Source of the DNA: Oxytricha trifallax
Lineage: Eukaryota; Ciliophora; Spirotrichea; Sporadotrichida; Oxytrichidae
Reading direction: 5' to 3'
Length of the DNA stretch: 64,000 nt
Assembly: GCA_000711775.1 (NCBI GenBank)
Contig: ARYC01001838.1
Location: forward strand, 22,794-86,793
Under the pieces are notes generated by a model that worked only from the letters and a program-made list of their open reading frames with translations, made no database searches and was not told where the DNA came from. Positions 1-12,600 of this stretch are shown in pieces. The stretch's first letter is position 1. Every line of letters starts with the position of its first letter. A program made the translations under genes and the position numbers.

Positions 1-219
1 ACTCCAATTACATTTTGATATTGAATAATAATTTAGGGGTGAGGAAGGTTTATTATTAATAAACTCTTGCATATAGTTTAATATGAATTATAAATAAATT
101 TATTCTTCTATTAATATTCTAAACTCCTAATTTCAAGGGTGATAAATTTAAACATCATTTAAGAGTATAAAATAAGTAAATTTGATTCTTGAATTATTTC
201 TTAACATTAAATTGTAACA

Positions 220-400
220 CATGTTGCTTAAAAAGAGTTCATATCAAAATTTCGAATCACTATTAAAAACAATAGATGTGGTTGAAAGAGGAGATTTTTA
301 TTGCTGTAAAGAAGTTATGTCAAAATATTATAGAGAATATGTTATATTGTATATATTAATGTTAAATTAACATAAAATCGTTCATAAAGGTATAAAGTAC
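220..400 (+). CDS. unrecognised coding fragment (plus strand)
   Basis: An ATG near 222 opens a frame reading MLLKKSSYQNFESLLKTID, followed by a stretch containing FYCCKEVMSKYYREYV. The composition is protein-like, unlike the surrounding AT noise. Beyond about 365 it turns into low-complexity codons, so the fragment probably ends at an IES or intron boundary that I cannot place. No family was recognised. It lies opposite in direction to the coding cluster at 1130-3290 and is separated from it by the foldback element at 480-1099. It could be one piece of a larger gene to the left of the window or a remnant. Confidence 0.4.
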
Positions 401-479
401 TTAATGTAAAAAAGTTATGAAAAAATTAAAAATCATAATTTTAAAAGTAGCTTCCTAATAATGTTTTTTATAATAATTT

Positions 480-1099
480 GGGGGGGGCAACACCTGAACC
501 AGTAAATTATTATCTTATTTCTACCCTCCCTATAACTTTTTAAATACATCACTAATATCAATTAAGGGTCAATTAACATGAATTAAGAATCAAAAATAGG
601 TATAGGTAACTCCTTCATGTCTAAAAGATCAAGTTTATACATAAAAATAATCATATAAATATGCACATTTTTAAAATTATTTTTTTCAAAAAAATTGCAA
701 TTTTAACTTGAATTTTGATTTATCTAAATGTTATATAATTTAAATTCCAACGAGTTACCAATATAAAATTTGGAGATATTCTGATACGAGCTTAGTAAAC
801 TGCCTTTACTTTTTATTGGTGACTCGTTGGAATTTAAATTATATAACATTTAGATAAATCAAAATTCAAGTTAAAATTGCAATTTTTTTGAAAAAAATAA
901 TTTAAAAAAATGTGCATATTTATATGATTATTTTTATGTATAAACTTGATCTTTTAGACCTGAAGGAGTTGCCTATACCTATTTTTGATTCTTAATTCAT
1001 GTTAATTGACCCTTAATTGATATTAGTGATGTATTTAAAAAGTTATAAGGAGGGTAGAAATAAGATAATAATTTACTGGTTCAGGTGTTGCCCCCCCCC
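480..1099. mobile_element. G-tract foldback element (long inverted repeat)
   Basis: The left arm starts with eight or nine G followed by CAACACCTGAACCAG. The right arm ends with the exact reverse complement and a run of C. The two arms, each close to 300 bp, are almost perfect inverted copies that meet near 790. There is no coding capacity. The shape matches the other G/C-tract foldbacks in this window (18817-19475, 53508-54138). A clear target duplication is not visible here. Confidence 0.85.
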
Positions 1100-1129
1100 T
1101 AAGTTTGGAAAAGATATTCACCCTTTATT

Positions 1130-3290
1130 AATTATATAATAGCATGCATAATAACAATTAATCTTATTTTATAGCAATAGTATAAAGAATTAATTTTCAA
1201 GTAGTTCATAATACTGTCCTCTTAGTTTAAAGACAATGGTGTCTCTGCAATCTTAGAATATAAAATTGTTTAGTTTTCTTTGCATCTTAAGATCATTTCT
1301 TCCTACTTTCCAATAAAATCTTTGTTGTATTTTTCGAATATTTTATATCTTAATAAAGTTATAAATTTAAGTTAACCATTAATAATTGCACAAATATGAA
1401 TATAACTAAATATTTCCCTTATACACAAGCCTTATTTAACGATTAGGTAATTTCTTTCGAAATCTTCAATAGATTTCGGATTGAAATTGGAATTTGTAAC
1501 TTGATATTGTGTATAATTTTCTTGGGGTGCTGAGCTTTTTGTAGTAACATACTATGCCTTTTAAAAATATCTATTAATTTCTGGTTTTTCTGTTTTTTCA
1601 ATGTAGTCATCATCGAGATCACAATTTTTATCTTCTTCATAAAGCTTCTATTCAATATTCTTGGAAATATATTAATATGATATGTTTAAAATCTTGAATT
1701 TCAATTTAATTGAAATAACTTTTTATCAGATATTTTCCTAAATATCTTGTTATATTTAACATAAAATTTGAAAAATAATAAAGTTGTATATATTTAGTAA
1801 ATAAGAAGTAAAAAACATTTCTGAATTTATCAAATTTATTTAATTTCGATATAATGAATAAAAAAATTCAATATAGACGAGCAACATGAGTTAATGACCC
1901 CTAAATAGAGCTTATCATCATATTATTCCAATTAAGATTGAGTAGATAATTGTTAAATTATATAAAGGACTAAGTCTTCAAAGTTTATATGATAAATTTT
2001 TTATCCTCTTTATTAAATCTTGAAGAGTTGAATTTGTTTAAATAATTGAAGAGCTACATTCATTTTTTCTTAAATGGTTCTGTATTCTCTACTGCATAAT
2101 GAGGCTCGTAGAATAACACATCTTGCTAATATAAGGAGATAAAATAGTGACAATTAATTTTAATTTGACAATGTAATGAAATTCACTTCAATCCATTCTG
2201 ATTATAAAAGATATATTTTCTCTAATGTTACAACAAACTATTAGGATTCTTCGACACTTTTATTCATAAATCAATTGAGCTTGTTTTTCTTAACTATTAA
2301 TAATCACTCTGAGATAAATTGAATTCTTAAATTGTTTAAACTTATAATTATAAAATAAGAGAAGTTTAAAATAGACTTAAAAAAAATAATAAAATTGGAG
2401 AAAGCTATTAGACTGATTACTATTAAATTATATATTCATATTTATTATATTTCTTATATCAAATTTCTTTTTTTTATTAAATAGAATAATAAATTAGCCT
2501 ACTAATTTAACATAAAAAAATTTGTTAAAATTATAATAATAGGAAAAAGATTATAACATCTCTTGAAAAAAATTAAAAGAAATACTTGTAATATTTTTAT
2601 GAATTTAATAACTTTAATTTAAATTGTTAATTTTTTTTATATAGATTAAAATATAGAAAAGAATTATTTTTAATAAAAAATACATGATCATAATAAATAA
2701 ATATTTATTTTTAAACTAGAATTTAGCAATATTGCTTTAAAACACGGTATCTTAATCGATTTGCTCTTTAATTTTAAAGGTGTTAGAGTTTTAATTGTGC
2801 TAAGGTTAGTTTTAGGAGAAATGAACAGTTTAATTATTTGTTTCTGTTAATGTTTAACTGGCCTCCTGATTTAATTATGAGACACCAGAAACTTCGTTTT
2901 TAGCTTAAGATTACTATTTTTAAGCATCTTAAAGGCTATTCTGTATGATTGTTTACTATTAAATTTTTTTTTAAATCTCAAGTAATAAAATATAGTAGGT
3001 TAGTATATATATTACTTATAAAAAAATAAAATTATTTTACAAATATAATCTCAAAACTATGTTTCTAGTTATTATTAGATGATGCTTGGTCTGATCTATG
3101 CCCTTCTATCGCTTAAATTTCTTCTTTTAAGGCCAAGATCTTTGTGTTTTAAGATTTTTATTTAGTATTTTTACATTCCTCATATTTCATAATATTATGT
3201 TCTTCCTGTGATGCTTATTTATTAATCAGATGAGGTCTCACAGCATCTTAATTACTCAATTGTTCGTTTAAAGTAACTTCTATTGTTAAA
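1130..3290 (-). CDS. interrupted Q/N-rich coiled-coil gene, unrecognised
   Basis: At least five blocks on the minus strand read as protein when TAA/TAG are glutamine. They are about 3270-3060 (contains ILALKEEIQAIEGHRSDQ), 2960-2735 (Q/N-rich, contains AKNEVSGVSQLNQEAS), 2300-2050, 2020-1860 (contains KIYHINFEDLVLYIIQQLS) and 1680-1190 (contains KSIEDFERNYL and FIGKQEEMILRCKE). The blocks are in one order and orientation with AT-rich gaps between them, as expected for macronuclear-destined pieces separated by IESs. One junction carries a visible pointer pair (2020-2053). Neither a start nor the final TGA can be fixed, and the 3' end may run into the foldback element at 480-1099. No family was recognised. 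Confidence is good that it is coding, low for exact borders. Confidence 0.6.
2020..2053. other. micro-IES, pointer CTCTTCAA
   Basis: On the minus strand CTCTTCAA occurs at 2053-2046 and again at 2027-2020, so excision of 26 bp leaves one copy. The 8-bp exact repeat lies between two open coding blocks of the unrecognised gene. The repeat is seen directly; its role as a pointer is inferred from the better-tested cases in genes A-E. Confidence 0.6.
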
Positions 3291-4208
3291 AATAATTTGA
3301 TTTATGTGAATATAATTAAATTGATTTTCAAATTTTTTTAAGAATTTTAATATAATAAAATATTGAAATTGATTTTTGCATTAAATATAGCCTAGTTTTT
3401 GAAGAAATAATTACAGTTTTCTTTATTATTTATTTAACATTAAATATACTAAAATGTATGCTTTATATTTTAAGGTGGATACAAAATAATTTAAAGTATG
3501 ATACATATGAAATAGTACTTATTATTAACTTTTAACTTAAATAGAATAAAATAAGGCATTTATATTCTTAGGTTAAATTATTAATTTAATCCTTAAATGG
3601 TATTACCTAATTAAAAATTTCTATTTAGTATTTTTTTATTTTTAATTTGACAAATACTCATTTTTAAAATATTGAAAATGGTTAAATTATAATTTTCAAA
3701 CAAAAATTGTAAAAAAAGATATTAGTAAAAAATATACTATTATATTTTTTTTAAAAACACAATAATATTAAAATTTTTTTTAATAAACTGAAGTTAGAAT
3801 TAAAGAAAATTATATAAGTTTTTAAGTTATCAATAAAATTAAGTTTTAAAAATAATTGCTAAATTAAATATATACTTACACATCAAATTTAATATTTTTA
3901 TTACTTCTTTATATTTTAGCATAATAAAATGTTTAACTCATAAAATTTATTAATTATGAAATACTTAAGTGATACCACTCTTTCCTATACATGAGCCCAT
4001 TTTATATTTTTGTTTATTGATTATTTTCCTAATTAGTGATACTTATATACTACTGATTAAGGTTAATTATTTTTTTGAATTTCTTTTTACAGTTACAAAA
4101 ACATATTTTTATATTCTTTTTCAAAACCCTAAAACCCTTTCAATAATTTGATATAGTTTTTGATTGATAAAAGGCTTCAATTAAGGCATACCTTATAGGG
4201 TTTTATTA
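3291..4208. other. non-coding AT-rich stretch
   Basis: I see only homopolymer-rich AT sequence here. A short open frame at 3969-4151 has a leucine/isoleucine/tyrosine composition typical of random AT DNA, and I do not regard it as a gene. Confidence 0.6.
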
Positions 4209-4990
4209 TGGTTTATATAGTGGTTTATAGTCCAAATATTAGTAATTTAAGGAAGTATATGAGAGATTTAGGGTCAGTTTATGATAGTTAGTATCTAGAT
4301 TTATTGTTTAAGTTGCTTTATGGATGTGATTATTAAAATAGTGATCAACTCAAGTCTATTCTAATAACATGTTCTATAGAAAGTTGAGAGATATTCAAAA
4401 ATTAATATTTAGTAAAATCAAGTTGCTTTATATCCTTTTACTAGGAATGGTATAGAGAGAATTATTTTCTGAAAATGCAAAAGGTAAATTGATTAAATAG
4501 CCCAACATATCAATGAAGGATTTCAAGAGCTCCCAATATTACTAATGATCTTGGAGACATTTATGATTATTAATTCAAGCTTTACGGTAAATTATACTGA
4601 GCTTAATCAAGCTATAAATCCAATCAGTTTTAATACTTCACCCTTTTACTTTCAATACCACCATCAACTCTTTCCTTGGAGGTCTGATTTCTTTTTGTTG
4701 AGAAAGCCAGAGTTGGCATTTGGTTGATGCTAAATTACCACCACATTCATAGAGACTTAAATGCAGGAATTATTACGATTGATTTTTCAAAGTCTAAGAG
4801 TATTAATTATCGATTTAACAGAGCTCAATTAATGCAGATCTCCATATTTAAGGATATTATAAATTCTCCTAGTTATTTCCAAGAGGAGAAGATTAGAGAT
4901 ACTGAGACACTGTGATGACTATAGGCTATACAGTAATGAAAAGAGAGAGAGTGATAATCCAATTAAACGATTACTTTATCTGCAAAAATG
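4209..4990 (+). CDS. interrupted plus-strand gene, unrecognised
   Basis: An ATG at 4209 begins MVYIVVYSPNISNLRKYMRD, with TAG and TAA read as Q further on. Protein-like sequence continues to a TGA near 4988, but in at least four frame segments. The first runs to about 4385. A second covers 4380-4500. A third (4503-4727) includes INEGFQELPILLMILETFMI and FPWRSDFFLLRKPELAFG. The last is 4760-4990. The frame changes may be micro-IESs, as in the TLDc genes, or decay. I did not find clear pointers. No known family was recognised. It converges on gene A, which ends at 6664 on the other strand. Confidence 0.5.
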
Positions 4991-5448
4991 AAAGAGATTC
5001 TAAATAAAGAATCAAGAAACATCTAGATATATAAAAATTAAAATATGTTAAGAATGCTCTCCTATTATACTTTCATCAAGCCAAGCAAAGAAACTTGCCT
5101 TAATAGACAAAATCAAATAAATAATATTCAAAAGTTTTAAATTAAAAATCTTCATAATGTCCTTAAACTTATATATGTGTGAAATATTTTTTAATTTTTC
5201 TTGTTAAATATAAATAAATAATTATTATTATAATTAAAATCCTAAAAATAAGCCTTAAAAAACTCAAATTAAGTATGCTTTTTTTTTTGCTTTTTTATTA
5301 ACTAAAAACTCAATAATACTACTGAAGAGATTTAGTGTTTCGAATTTGTTTTTACAAAATTTATAATTTTCAAAAAAAATAATATATAAAGGTTAATTTT
5401 AAATTAATCATGATTTATCTATGAATTTCATTATAGTATATACAGTTA

Positions 5449-5655
5449 ATAATAATATTGTAGGAATACATTTGATTAGCGAAAATAAATAATAATTAAT
5501 TAAATAAATAATTAAATTTGTGGCAGTTAACTTTCTGGAAACCTAGACAATATGGTACTTATTGGATAGAGAAATTAAAATTGGCTCGACTTTTAATTAT
5601 TTATTTAATTAATTATTATTTATTTTCGCTAATCAAATTTATTCCTACAGTAATT
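5449..5655. mobile_element. short MITE, TGTAGGAATACA family
   Basis: The ends are TTGTAGGAATACATTTGAT and its inverted copy ending ATTCCTACA. The arms pair over about 70 bp (GATTAGCGAAAATAAATAAT and its complement). The centre carries the family core beginning TGGCAGTTAACTTTCTGG. It is a short version of the elements at 15913, 27600, 50063 and 56436. An apparent reading frame across it is an artefact of the inverted repeat. Confidence 0.8.
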
Positions 5656-6663
5656 GAATATCACTATTATTTATTTATGGTTATCAAATTAAATACATAA
5701 TTGAAAAAATTTGTATTTAATAATTAATTACATTATGTGATTCATAAATTAAAAAGGATATTTCGCAAGCTAAATATAACTCCATAAATTTGTGTTATTT
5801 AATTATGATAAAAATTTTTATACAAGCTTGCATTTTAACACTTGTTATTAAGACTTACTAAATTAATTTCAATATGCTATTTATGAATGCTTGTTAGTAC
5901 CCCAAAATTTATTCAAATTTTTATTATTTTAAGAATTATAATAAAGATAATTTTATAAAAGTGTTGGTATTCGACTAAACTATTTAGAAATCGTTTTTAA
6001 TGAATAAATAAAGTATTTTTTTAATTATTAGAAATAATTTTTTTAATAAAAAACATAATAAAACCAAATGCATTATATCAAAGATTTAATAAAACCATTA
6101 ATCAATTTAACATGATACAAGAAAACTTCTATAAAAAAGCTAAATAAAATTGTATATTCTATATCATATTCTTATAAATTAGTTTTTATTAAATAATTTA
6201 TTGTAGAAATTTTATAAACAAAAATTGTTATTATAAAGAAATAAATTATAGATTATTAACTAAAAATTCATTATATTAACAAAAATTATTTTTAATTATC
6301 TAAATAACAATAATAATCATTAAAGTCATTCGCATAATCATAAACATTAATATTGTCATTACTTTAATTTATAATTCTTTGATAAAATTGAATTTTTTGT
6401 AAAAAAATATAATTACCATAAATTGTATTTATATTATTTAAAACTGTACGGAAACTCATACATATAAATAAGCCAGGCAGATAAATATAATCATATGCTT
6501 TCATATTTTATTTTGGGCAACTAATCCAATCTACTCAAGGAACTTAATACCTATGCTGAACAAAAAGCTTCAGTAACATACTCGGTACCTATTGCCTCAT
6601 ATTAACATAAGTTGTCTTTATTTATATATAATTGATTGTAAAGGAAATATAGTTAGGATTAAA
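5656..6663. other. intergenic, with a GAGGCAATAGGTA block
   Basis: Mostly AT-rich DNA without a gene. At about 6475-6610 there is a less AT-rich patch containing GCCTCAT next to GGTACCTATT. Its end resembles conserved patches at 15650-15760 and 27345-27440 (GAGGCAATAGGTA type). Function is unknown. Confidence 0.4.
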
Positions 6664-9600
6664 TCATATAAGTTGAAACACTGCAATTTCTAAAACTTTG
6701 AATTTAAATTATCCACCTAAATGTTCTTGTGCTTCATTTGTTTCAAACTATGTTCCACTATGAAATTCATAAGTACCTCCCAAGTTACAGTAACTGCCAT
6801 TATTCTTATCACAATCATCAGAGATGATGATATCATATCCGTATCCAAAGTGGCACAATCTTTCCTTATAATGCCAAACTGCGTTATTGTAATATCTATA
6901 TTGTTTGTGGATGGATTTCTTAGTCAAACTAAACACAAATGCAGAGGGGTCACTTTAATATTTATAATCAGAAGGCGATGTCCAAGGTACAGATGTTATA
7001 TAATAATAATAATAATAATAATAATATATCTAATAAAGAATTAAATTGGATAATATCAAAATAAATACTTAACGTAATATGAAACTAATGACTACTTTTC
7101 ATAATTGAAATATTATACTTTTTATTTTTAAATCAATTATTTAAATTAGTTTTGACAAAGATCGTACAAATTTGATTGTAAAGATTCATATTTTTACTTT
7201 TTAATAAATATAATTCGTAATTTACAATTTTACAGGTTTTACAAATGTAAAGATTTATGTTGATAAGTTTATATATTAACATTGAATAAAAACTTTTCTA
7301 ATCGCCAAAATTATAAAAAGATGTACAATATTAAATCTATTTTATGACTAATTTTACTCAAATATATTAAAATAACTCGTATCTCTTAATAAAAAAAACC
7401 TTAAAAACGAGCTAAATATATATAGAATTAATTAAATAAGTTCATAATGTCTGTTTCAAAATGAAATTATGAATATAAATTATTAGTTTGAAATTTTATT
7501 ATAAACTAATAAGTTTCTTTTGAAAATATTAATAATTTGACTATATATATATATTAAAATTAATAATTTAAAATATTTAGTAGATTTTAATATCATAATT
7601 ATTAAAATATGAACTTACTTTGATAATTTAAAATTTCATTTTATTTTTATAGAATGCTTTACATTTTAATAATAATTTATAAATAGATAAATTAGTAGTA
7701 AAATTTGTAGTTTTTTAGGCAAATCTTAATTACATACGAACTTTAAAACTTTTTTTAAAAATTAAATGATATAAAAATATATTCTCTAATTATATTAAGA
7801 TAAAATAAATAGAAGTGAAACCTCCAAAGACTTCTCCAAATTCACTAAGGATGAAGCATATTGTAGGCCCTTAGTTATCACATAACTAATGGAATCTAGC
7901 TGCCTTAAACCCATTAAGATTTTTAAATTCGTATTAATTTATTAAATAGCACAATATAATAAATAGTAAAATTAGATTTAATAAGATTTTAATAAAATTA
8001 TTTTCTCTTTATAATTTTAACCATGAGTAGATCCTCTGAACAACAGCTTAAACTTTCAAAAGAGGTAGAATTATTTTATATTAAAAATTTTAATATAATT
8101 TTTTAATAAATATATATAAATTTATTCTAAATATTGAATATTGCAAGGTTATTTCAATTATTATTTCCTCCAAAACTTCTTATCAATACCATCCCTAATG
8201 ATAAATTTATATATTAATTTAACGAATGAGTTCAGGCTTGAGTAAGCCTGAGTCTGATTTAGTAATTTCTAAATTCACTAAAGCCCAAAACTTCAACTTC
8301 TTAGGATCTTTAGGTTAATCTTTTATATTAATTACATGCTACACTTAAGCAGCTTATTAGACAACAGCTTCATTTTGTTTCTAGTTTATTTCCACATTTT
8401 GAGGTTATTAGTTGCTAAGCGCAATCTTTTAAAAAATAATTGTTAAATTTAAAGTATAAATTATCTATGTTTAGTTACAAATGATTTAATTACTCTTATC
8501 TACAAATAAAATTCATTAATATTTATTATGTTTACAAGGTTAGGATTATTATCTTTTGCATTTGCAATGTAAAGATTATTATCTTTGGCATTTAATCTCT
8601 CTTAGAATTTATTTTAAAAATATAACAATAAGTTATTTCACAATCAGAAATTAAAAATATAAATTTTTATTGGTAAAAGAATAAATGTTTGCAAATCATT
8701 CATTTCTAATTAATTTTTTTATTTTTTCTTAAATATCTCATAATTATTGATTCAAAGCAAAAAAAAAACCTTTACTGCTTATTAAGATCATTTGACAAAT
8801 TATATAATTTATTCATTATTATTATTTAAAGATGTCTTGATCATACCGAGTTACCCCACCCTTCCCCAGTCCTTACCCAGGTACAATCCCTAACTCAAAA
8901 ATAAAGCCCTTAGTATACCCCACTTTATATGAAAAAGCTTTTTCCTAACGCCTGTATCGACTGACTTAAAGCATGCTTTTATTCTACTCTTAAAATGCAC
9001 TAAGCATTTTCAAGTAATATTAAGTTGTGATTTTAATATTTAATTTATGTTTACTCTCATTAAATATATATTTAAAGTATAATCATTTAATTAAATGTAC
9101 AATTTTTAAACATATCGCAAAGTATTTTTTGTTTACTTAAGCACTCACTTTATTAGAGAAGCTTATTTTTAATCGAAAGAAGTTTTTAATAGTTAATAAT
9201 TACTTTCGCAATTCTTTAGTGTATATCTCTTAATAATTTTAAAGTTGGATGTATAAAACCCCATGAATTTTTTAAGAATTAAGATAAGGGGGTACAATTG
9301 ATTAATTAAGAATTATTACTATATTGGCGTAAATTTAATCTATTTAGACTAATAATTAAAGCCATTGGCTCGAATTATTTTCCACTAAAAATAAACCAAT
9401 CAGGGTGTGTATATTGTCTTTTACGCTATTTTTAATTGATTTTATCCAATATAATAATAATTCTTAATTAATCAATTGTACCCCCTTATCTCAATTCTTA
9501 AAAAAATTATGGGGTTTTATTTACATTTTTAAAATAAATTTTCAATTTCTTCATAAATCTTAATATAAAGCTTTTTAAGCAAATTAACATAGGCTGAAAT

Positions 9601-12600
9601 TTTAATTTTTAATATAAAATTAATGATAACAACTAAATTAAAAAACAAATATAGATAAAAAAATATAAATTTATCATTTCTACATATTATTTCTTATAAC
9701 AATAAAAAAAAACATCAAATATAGATTAATAATTACATTACCTAAAATAATCTAAAATTATATTATATAAAAGTCCAATTAAATACTTATAAAAAAAAAT
9801 ATATATTCATAGTAAAAATTAAGGCAAGTAATTTAAATAATTATTTCCCCTTAGTAAATTTATTTAACTATAGATATTTTACTTATTAAGCCCTTAACCT
9901 TTACATACAAAGTGCATAATAAATTGCTATATGAATACATTTAATATATTTAAATGAATTTCAAAAGCTGTGTTGCTTAGTAATTAATTTGTTGAAATGA
10001 CATTATCTTAAATGATTCAGTCTTTGTGATCATTTCAGCAATTATACCATTCAAACGCTACAGTTCAATGTGAAAGTTACCTCTTATTTCTTGTACTATT
10101 TCAGCAAATTTTATTTATCTTTATTCAAAAAATAATAGCTTTTAGTTTGCATCATTCAAAAAACCTCAACTTTAAGTAATGAAATTTTATTGGCATTAAA
10201 ATTTTCATAAATTGAATGGCAAATTTTGAGAAAATTTTAAACAAATATATATGATATTTCTTTTACAAAGAATTCTATTGATATTTAAGTTCTATTCTAA
10301 GAATTAGTTATTAGTTCTCTTCACTACTTTTTATAGTAAATTTTATGATAATAAATTTTGCTATGGAGTTATATATTTTCTCCACTAAAAAATTATAGAA
10401 ATTTTTAATTTCTATACTAAATAATAATATATTTTACTTTCTTATTTCATGAAAAATGTTTGAGATTTGTTGCATAATTGTGAATTTTAAAGAAATTCTA
10501 AGATTTATCATTAAGTCTTCTTTTTTAAATAAGAAATTATTCAAACCCATTTGGTTTATATTCAAAAAAATGTAAATACTCATTTCTAAGTTCAAACTTA
10601 ATTATTAGGGTCATCTTAAGAAAGTAAAAATATATTTGTAGTATAAAATCTATGAAAATGGAACTCCTCTAACAAAGATATAGATTTCAATCAATTTCAA
10701 TCAAACTACTATAGTGAACAAATAATTTAAGATCGTTTTTATGTTTTTATTTAAAAATTAAATAAATATAGTAAGTATTAGTTCTTTTTAAATGCTACTA
10801 GAAATAAATCTATTGGATACATATTTATACATCTGTAGAAAACTAATTTCTAACATTACTCAAATATATCCTTGACATTTTAAACTATTTTATGGGATTT
10901 TGTAGGTTTAATTTTCATTATGGGCATCCTTAGATCTAACTTTGAAGTAATAAATTTGATAAATATTTAAGTCATTCTTGATATCATGTTTGAACTCTAT
11001 TAAATTAATAAATAAATCATAAACTTTTCTAGTTACTAAGATATTCCCACTCATATGTCATTTATTCTTTTGTTAGTTTAATCAGTTAATCTCTATTCTT
11101 TCTTAGTTGAAGCGTTTTCAAAAGCCTCCAGTGCTTGTTTGAACTCTTCTCTTAAAACTGATTGAGATTCATTTATCAAGTTTTTAATATCTCCTTGATT
11201 TAGTCCAATTGAGGATTTCTCATGAGCAATTAATTAATAACAAATTTTATTTATAATACATTGTTTGTCCCTACATATTTGCGTTTTTCTTAATGTTTTT
11301 AGTGTCAGTATTTTGAGGTTCTTCTAAGTAAGTTAGCAGATCAATTTAAATTAAATGTTATAACAACTTGGTAAGTTTAAATTCTATGTGAGGTGTAATG
11401 AATAATTAAAATTAAAGTTTTTATTATTATATTATTTTAGTGACTAAGTAATTTTAAACATTGAATACTTAGATTTGCAATGCTTGATGAAGACACCATT
11501 GCAATTGTCAACATCAGTATCTTGCCAAAACAAGTCACCAAATGTAAGTTAGTTAGTTAATTAACTGGGTTATATTTGGAAGGATTGGCTGAAAGATCTG
11601 ATTTTGACTATTCCGCATATGCAATTCATCCCTGTCATTTTTCATTCTTAATTTGATGAAAATTAGTGATATTCTTTGGTAAATCTAAAACTGATCCTGG
11701 AATAAAACTAAGGGCGTTTTTATTAATTGGCAACTGCAATTCACCTGCCGACCTGCTCTTGATATAAATTAAATATAATTATTAATTATAATTTTATTAA
11801 TTTGGATTCTTTCTTCTTCATCTACAAGATGACCAAGCATTATTTAATGTATTTATTTTTAAATTCTAGAAACTTTGCATGTCATTGATTTAAATTGAGA
11901 TGAAGTTATTTGGATCTCATTGTAGGCATACTTATCCAGCATCTACTTCATTAAGTTTAATATAAACTAAAAATTCATGTTTTGGACTGAGTATTCATCA
12001 ATTATAGTTTTTACATTTTCACTGTATGTTAAGAACTTTGACTGTTTAAGATCCAGTAGAGGATGTTGTTAGTGAGTGCTGTTCTCGCATTCTGTGCATA
12101 CTGGAATCTCACACTTTAAGCAGTATTAACAACTTATAGTTATCATTATATATATTTTTCTCCTAACATAATAAAACTTAAATGATGAGAAAAGCTTTAT
12201 TAAGAAGACTATTTAAATTAAATTAAGATATTTTAATTTGCTATTTTTAAATAAGATCAAAATGAAATACTAAAAGTTTTGAATATAATCGGTTAATATA
12301 ATTTATAATGAATAAAAAAACAAAATTTATTATTCTTTTGTAATTTTATCACATTTTGAAGTCATTTTTATTTTTATAAATTATTACTTAAGTTGGGAAA
12401 TCAATTTTAAAAAAAAATATTTAAGATCTTTTAGTATTTTGAGTTAGCAAAATACAATTTTTTCATTTTCAATGATATACAAGAAATTATTTTATTAATT
12501 TAAAAATCATTTATAATTTTTATATAAAAATAATCCTTTTATAAAACTCAATATAGATATAAACTCTCTTATCGTGATAAATCTTTGGTTTTTATTAATC

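Noticed and set aside
5518-5700. Open frame of 60 codons across the MITE
   Set aside because: It reads through an inverted repeat; the sequence is explained by the element.
6721-7044. Plus-strand frame of 107 codons
   Set aside because: Antisense shadow of the TLDc coding piece of gene A, ending in an ATA repeat.
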